This document shows positions 26,193-32,430 of a DNA stretch of 64,000 bases, piece after piece. A program made the position numbers and the translations under genes. The number at the start of each line of letters is the position of its first letter. Positions within the stretch are counted from its first letter, which is position 1. Below the pieces are notes generated by a model, which was given only the letters and a program-made list of their open reading frames with translations, searched no databases and was not told where the DNA came from. The stretch comes from Pedobacter sp. BS3 (GTDB lineage Bacteria > Bacteroidota > Bacteroidia > Sphingobacteriales > Sphingobacteriaceae), in NCBI RefSeq assembly GCF_008274585.1, contig NZ_VTRT01000010.1, forward strand, positions 20,094-84,093, given 5' to 3'.

Positions 26193-26217
26193 GACTGCCA
26201 ATGATGTTGGTAGTTCG
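26193..26217 (-). other. Collapsed cassette junction
   Basis: On the minus strand CGAACTACCAAC is followed, after three bases, by ATTGGCAGTC. These are the outer R'' and R' boxes of an attC with the long L''-loop-L' part absent. The junction separates the two DHFR-family genes. Confidence 0.5.
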
Positions 26218-26221
26218 TTGA

Positions 26222-26794
26222 TTATTGTCTGTCCACAATGTAATTCAGTTCTGTTACTCCGTTATTAAATTGTCGTGTATTTACTAAGTTTAGCGAAGTT
26301 TTGTCTTTTATATCCACAAACAATGGAATGCCTTGTCCGAGAATAATTGGATTGACAAATAGCCAATAGCCGTCAATTAAATTCTGTTGCATAAGCGAAT
26401 GTGTGGCTGTCGGGCTACCAAAAAGCAAGATTTCTTTACCGTCCTGCTGTTTTATTTCATTTATTTGGTCTGCAAGATTGTCGTTAATGATTGTCGTGTT
26501 ATGCAATTTCGCTTCATTAAGTGTTTTTGACAAAACAACTTTGTGAGCTTTTTTATACCATTTTGAATGTTCAATGTCGTGTTTGGTTGCTGTTGGTTTG
26601 TCGCCTGCTGTCAGCCAATAACCTTGCATCATTTCATAAGTTTTTCGTCCGTATAATGCAGTTTCCGTTTTGCTTATACGATTGCCGACATAAGTAAAAA
26701 TTTCTTCGTCTGCCTTTGCCCAATTGAGTTCTCCGCTTAGTCCTGCTACAAAACCGTCAAGCGATATGTGCATAAATGAAATTATTTTTCTCAT
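26222..26794 (-). CDS. Dihydrofolate reductase-family (RibD C-terminal) protein, copy 1
   Basis: 190 residues: FMHISLDGFVAGLSGELNW at the start, ALYGRKTYEMMQGYW in the middle, and ILLFGSPTATHSLMQQNLID near the end. This is the standard layout of small RibD_C-type reductases. It is related to its downstream neighbour but clearly diverged. The gene begins 73 bases after the cassette boundary GTTGGCGGTCATTGTAACGG and stops at the collapsed junction. Substrate unknown. Confidence 0.88.
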   Translation of the reverse strand: MRKIISFMHISLDGFVAGLSGELNWAKADEEIFTYVGNRISKTETALYGRKTYEMMQGYWLTAGDKPTATKHDIEHSKWYKKAHKVVLSKTLNEAKLHNTTIINDNLADQINEIKQQDGKEILLFGSPTATHSLMQQNLIDGYWLFVNPIILGQGIPLFVDIKDKTSLNLVNTRQFNNGVTELNYIVDRQ

Positions 26795-26856
26795 ACTTTA
26801 TATTTCTGTTTATAATGTGTCCTTTGTTAATTGTTTTGTTGTGTCGTCCGTTACAA

Positions 26857-27068
26857 TGACCGCCAACGTTTTGGGGCTTGGCGGTCGGTCGGGCATTTGA
26901 AAAACGTCAGATGACAACTGAAGCCAAATAAAGTTACAAAAGTTGAAGTTAAGAACTAAAAGTTGAACAGTGTTCCGTCAGCCGGAACAAAAGCTGATTA
27001 GCGAACTGAAGTTGAGGAGATATTCTTGTCCCCCCCGACTGCCGCCAAACCGTTTGTTGGCGGTTCGT
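26857..27068 (-). other. attC-like recombination site 2
   Basis: Minus strand: CGAACCGCCAAC, spacer, TTTGGCGGCAGTCGGG, a 130-base variable part containing the hairpin TGTTCCG/CGGAACA and the block GTTCGCTAATCA, then CCCGACCGACCGCCAA, spacer, GTTGGCGGTCATTGTAAC. The L arms pair with one 3-base bulge. The outer boxes CCGCCAAC and GTTGGCGG are complementary. Confidence 0.65.
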
Positions 27069-27088
27069 TTTTGTTCTACTTGTCTATG

Positions 27089-28042
27089 TCAAATTTTAAT
27101 AACAATGGTTTTGTTTAAATTCCAGGCATTGGATATTTCTGTTAAAGGAAAAATTTCTGTGTCTATGAAAAGTTTGCCCGAAGCTGCGTATTGAAAAATT
27201 TCGGGAAGTATGTTTTGCATATAGTCCGTTATTACCTGCTGCTTAAAACTTCCGATTCCTGAACCTAAAAGAACAATATCTCTACTTCGCAATGTGTCTG
27301 ATGTCAATGAAGAAATTGTGTGCCCTGCCATTTCGCCAACCGTAACAATTTTGGTTGTTGTTTGTGAGGTCTGTGTCAGCAAGGATTGCAAAAGCAATTC
27401 CATTGGTTTTCCCCACAAATAATCAATAACAATATCAAAAGGATAGGTAGCGTATGCTTTTTTAAAATCGTTGACAATATCATTTTCGGGTTGGTCTAAT
27501 GAAATGGTTATGTCTGCACCAAGTTCTTTTAATTTTTCAAGAACTTTTGTATTGCGACCTGTTGCAATAATAGTTGCAGCGTTATGGTATTTTGCCATTT
27601 GAACCGCTATTGTTCCCGTTGAACCTGTTGCTCCGTTTATTAAAACTATATCGCCTTTTTTTATTTGTGCTTTGGTTCGCAAAGCAATGTCAGAGCCAAC
27701 CAAAAAATTAGGTAATGCTGCTGCTGTATTGTCATCAAGTCCTTCGGGAAGAATTATCCATCTGTTTTTTTGCACAATAGCCTTTTCTGCCATCATTCCC
27801 GTTACACCCATTGCGTAAATTCTTTGTCCGTTTTCTAACATTGCAACACCGTCCATTCCCACAATAATGGGCAATGATGAATACTTTGTGTAGTGTTTTC
27901 CCGCTGCTTTCAGTAAATCTAATTGTTTAATAGATGATGCTTTTACACTCACTAAAACTTGTTGTTCATTTTCAACAACAGGTTCGGGAAAATCAACACA
28001 AACAGGTGTCGTCCCAATTTCTTTTAAGATTGCTGCTTTCAT
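27089..28042 (-). CDS. Zinc-independent medium-chain dehydrogenase (quinone oxidoreductase-like)
   Basis: 317 residues of the MDR superfamily. The GroES-like N-terminal half (VLVSVKASSIKQLDLLKAAG, IVGMDGVA) is followed by a Rossmann motif (INGATGSTGTIAVQMAKYH) and TGRNTKVLEKLKELGAD. The zinc-binding Cys cluster of alcohol dehydrogenases is absent. The reaction is probably NADPH-dependent reduction of a quinone or enone. The AraC-type regulator gene lies 25 bases upstream in the same cassette, suggesting one substrate-inducible unit. Confidence 0.9.
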   Translation of the reverse strand: MKAAILKEIGTTPVCVDFPEPVVENEQQVLVSVKASSIKQLDLLKAAGKHYTKYSSLPIIVGMDGVAMLENGQRIYAMGVTGMMAEKAIVQKNRWIILPEGLDDNTAAALPNFLVGSDIALRTKAQIKKGDIVLINGATGSTGTIAVQMAKYHNAATIIATGRNTKVLEKLKELGADITISLDQPENDIVNDFKKAYATYPFDIVIDYLWGKPMELLLQSLLTQTSQTTTKIVTVGEMAGHTISSLTSDTLRSRDIVLLGSGIGSFKQQVITDYMQNILPEIFQYAASGKLFIDTEIFPLTEISNAWNLNKTIVIKI

Positions 28043-28067
28043 TGCTATTGAAATTTATGCAGCAAAA

Positions 28068-28823
28068 TTATTTGGGGTCAAGCACTGAAAATTGTATAAA
28101 TCGCTCGTTTTGATTTTGTTTAAGTTCCTTTGGTAAAGCACTTGAAAGTTTTTTCACTTCTTTGATGAAATGTGATTGGTCGGTAAAGTTTTGTTGTGGA
28201 AATAATTTACCTTCTTTGATATGCTGAAATGAAGCACGGAAGCGGATTATATTGCAATATGCTTTTAATGAAAGCCCGAATTGTTGATTGAAATAACGAT
28301 TGATTTGTTGCCTGCTCCAAAACACTTTTTCAGAAAGTTCTTTTACGGAAATTGCTCCGTTTGTAGCATAAATCAACTCAAACAATTTTTGTTTTCGGTT
28401 GTCAATATCTTTCGGTAAAAGCGACTGAATTTTTTGTGAAGCCTTTTCGCAAAACGCTTCAAAGTCATTCAAATCATCTGCGTAGAAATTCCAAAAATCA
28501 TTTGGCAAAATTTTCTTGCTGTCCAATATATCGGCAATGGAATAGCGCAAAATATACTCTGTTGCAAGTGGTTTAAAACTAATTGCACACGATATAGAAT
28601 TTGGATAAGAAGGATTTAGTTTTGGCTTTGTTTCCAAACCAATTAATGTGATATGGAATGGCTTTGTTTCAGGCTTAGACAAGACCAAATCAATTTTACC
28701 GTCAGGAACAACAACTTTTTCTGCGTTGTCGTCCGATTGATGTTTCAGAAACCAAAAACTTTCTACGAAATCGGCAAGTGATTTGTCGGGTTCAATGATT
28801 TTGTATGTAAAGTCATTTTGCAT
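28068..28823 (-). CDS. AraC-family transcriptional regulator
   Basis: 251 residues from the ATG at 28823 (MQNDFTYKIIEPDKSLADFV). The frame runs back to 28946 but only by reading through the attC palindrome, so that start is rejected. The N-terminal sensing domain (about 1-150, VVVPDGKIDLVLSKPETKPF) resembles the DUF6597 type. The C-terminal helix-turn-helix (about 165-235) contains ISVKELSEKVFWSRQQINRY and FNQQFGLSLKAYCNIIRFRA. It probably controls the adjacent oxidoreductase. Start is 45 bases after the cassette boundary. Confidence 0.87.
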   Translation of the reverse strand: MQNDFTYKIIEPDKSLADFVESFWFLKHQSDDNAEKVVVPDGKIDLVLSKPETKPFHITLIGLETKPKLNPSYPNSISCAISFKPLATEYILRYSIADILDSKKILPNDFWNFYADDLNDFEAFCEKASQKIQSLLPKDIDNRKQKLFELIYATNGAISVKELSEKVFWSRQQINRYFNQQFGLSLKAYCNIIRFRASFQHIKEGKLFPQQNFTDQSHFIKEVKKLSSALPKELKQNQNERFIQFSVLDPK

Positions 28824-28858
28824 TGTCGTCTGTCCATTTGCACGGTGTCGCTTAAAAT

Positions 28859-29062
28859 GACCGCCAACGTTAAAGCATTGGCGATGTGGCGGTATTCTGT
28901 GTTCCGTCTGCCGGAGCCGCTGCTGAATAAAGATACAAAGGCTCATTGTTTATTCCGTTGCTCGGTGTTATTCGTCGGCTGAAACCGAGTTTGATTAGCG
29001 AACAAAAAGCTGAGAATATGTTCATCTCCCCGCCATATTGCCAATGCACTGTTAGCAGGCGT
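28859..29062 (-). other. attC-like recombination site 3
   Basis: Minus strand: ACGCCTGCTAAC, spacer, CATTGGCAATATGGCGG, a 125-base variable part sharing GTTCGCTAATCA and a CCGGCAGACGGAAC block with site 2, then CCGCCACATCGCCAATG, spacer, GTTGGCGGTCATTTTAAGC. The L arms pair with a small bulge. The outer R'' box includes the TAA stop codon of the upstream gene. Confidence 0.65.
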
Positions 29063-29879
29063 TGTTTTGTTTGAAGAAATCTGCTCTTTCTGTCAAACGC
29101 TCAACATAAAGTTCGTTGTCCAATTTTAAATGATCAAACACAAGTATTTCAAGTACCTCATTAAGATACAATAATAAAAAAGGCAATCTTCTATACAAGT
29201 AATTCCATTGCGTTAAAATGCTGTCTTTTGTGCTGAATACAAAATTGATGTTTTGTATTTCTGTCTTATTGTTTTTGTTTCTTGTCGTCGATGGATGAAG
29301 AGCTTTGTTTGACATATTTACTAAACTGTCTGACAAAGCTGGATTAAATATGAAATCATATACATCTGAAGCTTTTATTGATTTGCTTAAAAGAAGGTTT
29401 TCTGTAGCATTTAATAGCTCAATAATATCCTCTTGAGAAATTCCCGTTGTGTCAAAGCTGTCTTCTTTATTAAACTTTTCCAAAAAGTCGCTTGTAAGAT
29501 ACAACCTTAAAATAACTAGGAGATTGTAAACGAAAGGCTTTCTAATAAGAGAAAATGTCACCGTCAGTCGCTGTTGTAAAGAAGCAAAAAGTGCAATCTG
29601 TAAAAACTGGCAAGAGTCAGCGATAACTGCATTTAGAATATGACTTGTAAGTATTTCATCATGTTTGTCAGATTTATCAGCTCTGAGTAAGTAGTCCAAT
29701 ATATGTTCGCCGTTGTTTAAATCTATTTCTTTGTCGAACTGAACTGTCTGGACTCTTAACCCTTTAAATGTTTCTGAAGTAACAAAATCTTCAATTTGAT
29801 AAAGCAAAAACTCGCAACTTTTATGTTGTCGATGGAACTCCTTAGGGAGATGAAGAAAGTCATATCGTTCATTTCTCAT
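29052..29879 (-). CDS. Uncharacterised cassette protein (275 aa)
   Basis: 275 residues from the ATG at 29879 (MRNERYDFLHLPKEFHRQHK). The 29921 start lies across the cassette boundary. Not recognised. It is all-helical in appearance, with a hydrophobic pair (FLQIALFASLQQRLTVTFSL, KPFVYNLLVILRLYL) that could be buried helices rather than membrane spans, then NKALHPSTTRNKNNKTEIQN, and a hydrophobic patch RRLPFLLLYLNEVLEILVF. It ends QNNAC, with the TAA stop inside the attC outer box. A putative promoter lies just upstream, so it can be expressed independently of its neighbours. Confidence 0.75.
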   Translation of the reverse strand: MRNERYDFLHLPKEFHRQHKSCEFLLYQIEDFVTSETFKGLRVQTVQFDKEIDLNNGEHILDYLLRADKSDKHDEILTSHILNAVIADSCQFLQIALFASLQQRLTVTFSLIRKPFVYNLLVILRLYLTSDFLEKFNKEDSFDTTGISQEDIIELLNATENLLLSKSIKASDVYDFIFNPALSDSLVNMSNKALHPSTTRNKNNKTEIQNINFVFSTKDSILTQWNYLYRRLPFLLLYLNEVLEILVFDHLKLDNELYVERLTERADFFKQNNAC

Positions 29880-29918
29880 AATGTTGGAAGGGTCGCACTT
29901 ACAATGCCTGCTAACTCT

Positions 29919-29926
29919 CAAATATA
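29919..29926 (-). promoter_or_regulatory. Bacteroidota -7 box (TATATTTG) before the 275-aa cassette gene
   Basis: TATATTTG on the minus strand fits TAnnTTTG and sits four bases outside the GTTAGCAGG cassette boundary, 40 bases before the ATG. It belongs to the non-coding stretch upstream of the cassette rather than to the cassette itself. Confidence 0.5.
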
Positions 29927-30093
29927 CGCCACTTTTTAATATTGATAAAAATATTTATCCGTAACATCTTTTTTCGAAAGGGACTGATACTGTTAGCTTT
30001 GGGGGAAGATTAATTTGTCGAATTCTGTATAAAAATTATTCAAAATAATTTAGTTTATTTGCGTGTTAATATACAAAATACGACATTTATATA
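29927..30093. other. Non-coding segment between cassettes
   Basis: About 170 AT-rich bases between the GTTAGCAGG boundary at 29915 and the GTTGCC end of attC site 4. No gene. It may be a gene-less cassette or the residue of one. It supplies the promoter box at 29919-29926. Confidence 0.45.
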
Positions 30094-30230
30094 TGGCAAC
30101 GGTTCGGGGCTTTGCGTTCGGGCGGGATTAAATGCACGAATGTTCAACCTTGCACCAAAGTTACAAAAAAGTACGAATGTTTAATTTAGCACGTCTGGCC
30201 GCCTGACGCCAAACCCTTGTTACCTGCTGT
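30094..30230 (-). other. attC-like recombination site 4
   Basis: Minus strand: AGCAGGTAAC, spacer AAGGG, TTTGGCGTCAGGCGG, a variable part, CCGCCCGAACGCAAA, spacer, GTTGCC. TTTGGCG pairs with CGCAAA if one G is left unpaired, like the extrahelical bases used for strand choice in integron attC sites. The sigma-factor gene reads into this site before stopping. Confidence 0.65.
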
Positions 30231-31472
30231 TTTTTTCTCGGTCAGTCGTTCGATTTCTTTTGTCAGCGTCTGTTTTTCTGTCTTGGATTTTGTCAGCCCG
30301 ATTGCTTGTTTGTAATGGTAAATTGCTTTGTCAAGGTCTGTGTCAGCATACAAGTAACCTAACAATTCGTGATAATAATTGCTGTCTGTCAATTTTAGTT
30401 TTTCGGCTTCGGAAATTGCTTTGTCGTGTCCGTAAACTTTGGCAAACGCAAAAGTCCTGTTCAACGCTGTTATGGGCGAATATTCAATAAGAATAAGTTG
30501 GTTGTAAAGTTGTAAAATGTGTTGCCATTTGTTTTGGTCTGTCGGTGTGGTATGCCAATAAGCAATACCTGCTTCTAAATGATATTTTGAAACTTCGTTT
30601 CCATTACAAGCATTTACCAAATAGTAATTCCCTTTTTCAATCAGTGTTTTGTCCCACAAACTTTTGTCTTGTTCGTCAAACAAAACGGCTTCGCCTTTGT
30701 CGTTTGTTCTCGCTTCAAGTCGTGAACTTTGAAAGCACATTAAAGCAAGTAATGCGTTTGTCTGCGGTGTGTTTGTATAGTCGTTGTCTGTTAAGATTAG
30801 CGTTAATCTTACGGCTTCCGAACAAAAGTCTTTTCGGATTTGCTGATTGTTTGTTTTGGAAAAATAACCTTCGTTAAACAGCAAATACAATGTTTTCAAA
30901 ACGGTGTCTAACCGTGATTTAATTTCCGTTTCGCTTAATGTTTTGATTTGAAAATTGTCGTTGCGAAGATTTGTTCTGGCTCGTAACAACCGCTTTTTTA
31001 TCGTTTCTGTTTTTGTCAAAAAAGCATTGGCGATTTCTTCCACGCTGAAACCGCAGAGGATTTGAAGTGCCAAACAAATTTGACTTTCGGTCGAATTTGT
31101 CGGGTTACAAACCGCAAAAATCATTGCTAACTGACTGTCCGAAATGGTTTGATTACTAAACTCAAAATTTTGCTCTGTTTCAAGTTCGGTTGGTTTTATC
31201 GCTTCTTTGATTTGCGTTTCAAAAACGGCAATGTGTTTAAAATAATCTTTTGTTTTGTTTTTGGCAACTGCATAAAGCCAAGCTGTCGGGTTTTCGGGTA
31301 TTCCGTTAATTGCCCAATGTTCCGATGCTTTTAGAAATGTGTCGCTGGCAATGTCTTCGGCAATTTCAATATGCTTCAAGCCAAAATGACGGCATAAAAC
31401 AGCCGTCATTTTCGCATATTCCTGTCGGAATAGGTGAGGTAAAAGTTCTTTATGTGATTTTTTGCTAATCAC
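30186..31472 (-). CDS. ECF sigma factor with long C-terminal extension (ECF42-like)
   Basis: 428 residues. Sigma region 2 (LFRQEYAKMTAVLCRHFGLK, EDIASDTFLKASEHW) and region 4 (ILCGFSVEEIANAFLTKTET, then IKKRLLRAR) are followed by the DUF6596-type extension with the diagnostic LYLLFNEGYFS and TPR-like helices. In the ECF42 group the partner is a DGPF/YCII protein, encoded here directly upstream with an eight-base overlap. The last residues (AGNKGLASGGQTC) are encoded by the attC-like site. The cassette's promoter and the sigma factor's target are not visible. Confidence 0.9.
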   Translation of the reverse strand: MISKKSHKELLPHLFRQEYAKMTAVLCRHFGLKHIEIAEDIASDTFLKASEHWAINGIPENPTAWLYAVAKNKTKDYFKHIAVFETQIKEAIKPTELETEQNFEFSNQTISDSQLAMIFAVCNPTNSTESQICLALQILCGFSVEEIANAFLTKTETIKKRLLRARTNLRNDNFQIKTLSETEIKSRLDTVLKTLYLLFNEGYFSKTNNQQIRKDFCSEAVRLTLILTDNDYTNTPQTNALLALMCFQSSRLEARTNDKGEAVLFDEQDKSLWDKTLIEKGNYYLVNACNGNEVSKYHLEAGIAYWHTTPTDQNKWQHILQLYNQLILIEYSPITALNRTFAFAKVYGHDKAISEAEKLKLTDSNYYHELLGYLYADTDLDKAIYHYKQAIGLTKSKTEKQTLTKEIERLTEKKTAGNKGLASGGQTC

Positions 31473-31809
31473 GTTTTAGAACTTCTCTCACTTCAATGTT
31501 TCCACCAACTTGGTCAAATATCGGATTGCCTTTTGCCATTTCTACGGCTTCATCAATGGTGTCAGCTTGTACAACAATGTAACCGCTAATAAATTCTTTG
31601 ATTTCGGTGTAAGGTCCGTCCGTTACTACATTGTTAGGCTTTACTGTTTTCGCACTTCCCGGAATTGGTAAAAGTGTGTTTCCTTTGTCCACCAACTTGT
31701 TTTGTGAAGCAATACCTGCTAACCAATTCATACGTTCCTGCATTTGTTCAGGCGATGGTTTGAAGTCAGCAATGTCTTTCAGTCTGAAAATTAACGCAAA
31801 TTCTTTCAT
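31465..31809 (-). CDS. DGPF-domain (YCII-related) protein
   Basis: 114 residues of the YCII/DGPF family. It begins MKEFALIFRLKDIADFKPSP and carries the family motif VTDGPYTEIKEFISGY, then a dimeric-barrel ending (AVEMAKGNPIFDQVGGNIEV). This protein type accompanies ECF42 sigma factors in many bacteria and is thought to be part of their signalling or target set. It overlaps the sigma gene by eight bases, so the pair is translationally coupled. It starts about 100 bases after the cassette boundary. Confidence 0.9.
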   Translation of the reverse strand: MKEFALIFRLKDIADFKPSPEQMQERMNWLAGIASQNKLVDKGNTLLPIPGSAKTVKPNNVVTDGPYTEIKEFISGYIVVQADTIDEAVEMAKGNPIFDQVGGNIEVREVLKRD

Positions 31810-31907
31810 TTTTTTAAAATTTTAATTGTTCGACTTAATGACGATTGACTTTTCAAGTCGGGGACAAATTTCGTGATTTTTTTTGTCGGACGGTGTCGGT
31901 TTAAAAT

Positions 31908-32010
31908 AGCAGGTAACTCATTTATATGCCTAATTTTATCAGACATATCCACCATATTTGGTTGGCTTTGTCTGATAGAGCTGCCTTTTTAGTTGCCTAA
32001 ATATAGGCAA
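31908..32010 (-). other. Right boundary of the cassette array; possible attC remnant or attI-like sequence
   Basis: AGCAGGTAAC at 31908-31917 is the reverse complement of the cassette start GTTACCTGCT. Beyond it, TATCAGACA and TGTCTGATA form a 9-bp inverted repeat, and TTGCCTA-AATA-TAGGCAA a second small one (31993-32010). No integrase gene follows within the window. Confidence 0.45.
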
Positions 32011-32064
32011 AATACAAAGCTTAGAAAGCGTGTTTGGATTTGCGTCATTGCAGGTGTACTGCCC

Positions 32065-32165
32065 GAACCGAATTAAACCCGATTGAAATGGATACCGGCC
32101 TGTGTGTAAGGCTTGCAGGCGTATGAATGCAAAGCGGGGCTACCGGTACCGAAGCAATACCGGCA
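32065..32165 (+). repeat. Dispersed repeat (copy 1; inverted copy near 63 kb)
   Basis: Blocks AAACCCGATTGAAATGGATA, CCGGCCTGTG and GGCGTATGAATGCAAAGCGG recur in inverted orientation at 62945-63035. Confidence 0.7.
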
Positions 32166-32261
32166 CTGCTTTGCAAAAAATATATTATCCGGTTAAGAAC
32201 TCGTACTGTGAGTAAACCCGGGTCGGCATTTTGACACCGAACCCCCGATTACTCGGGAGAA

Positions 32262-32320
32262 TTTCGCTGTGCTCAACTTTATACTTTATACTTTTGACTT
32301 TTAACTTGATAAAGTGGTAT
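32262..32320 (-). repeat. Heptad repeat with trailer (AAGTTRA type, minus orientation)
   Basis: On the minus strand: AAGTTAA, AAGTCAA, AAGTATA heptads, then AAGTTGAGCACAGCGAAATT and a CCCGAGTAATCGGG hairpin. It has the same architecture as the element at 5753-5850. Confidence 0.65.
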
Positions 32321-32381
32321 TTAGATTTTTTCCAAACAAGAAATTGACTTGTTATTAACGTGCAGCATCTTTATTTTTTTG

Positions 32382-32389
32382 TAAATTCG
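32382..32389 (+). promoter_or_regulatory. Probable -7 box (TAAATTCG) of the aconitase gene
   Basis: TAAATTCG differs from TAnnTTTG at one base and follows a T-rich stretch, 42 bases before the ATG. Confidence 0.4.
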
Positions 32390-32430
32390 CCGCAAAATAT
32401 TCACGTAACCAACATTTAAATAATAGTATC

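Noticed and set aside
28824..28946. Longer start of the AraC-type regulator
   Set aside because: It translates the attC-like palindrome; the ATG at 28823 begins at a typical sensing-domain start.
25407..30230. Simple transposon terminal repeats instead of attC sites
   Set aside because: No transposase is in the block, the palindromes lie between every gene rather than at two ends, and own-end complementarity of each unit fits cassette circles better. The classic GTTRRRY core is not met, so confidence is kept moderate.
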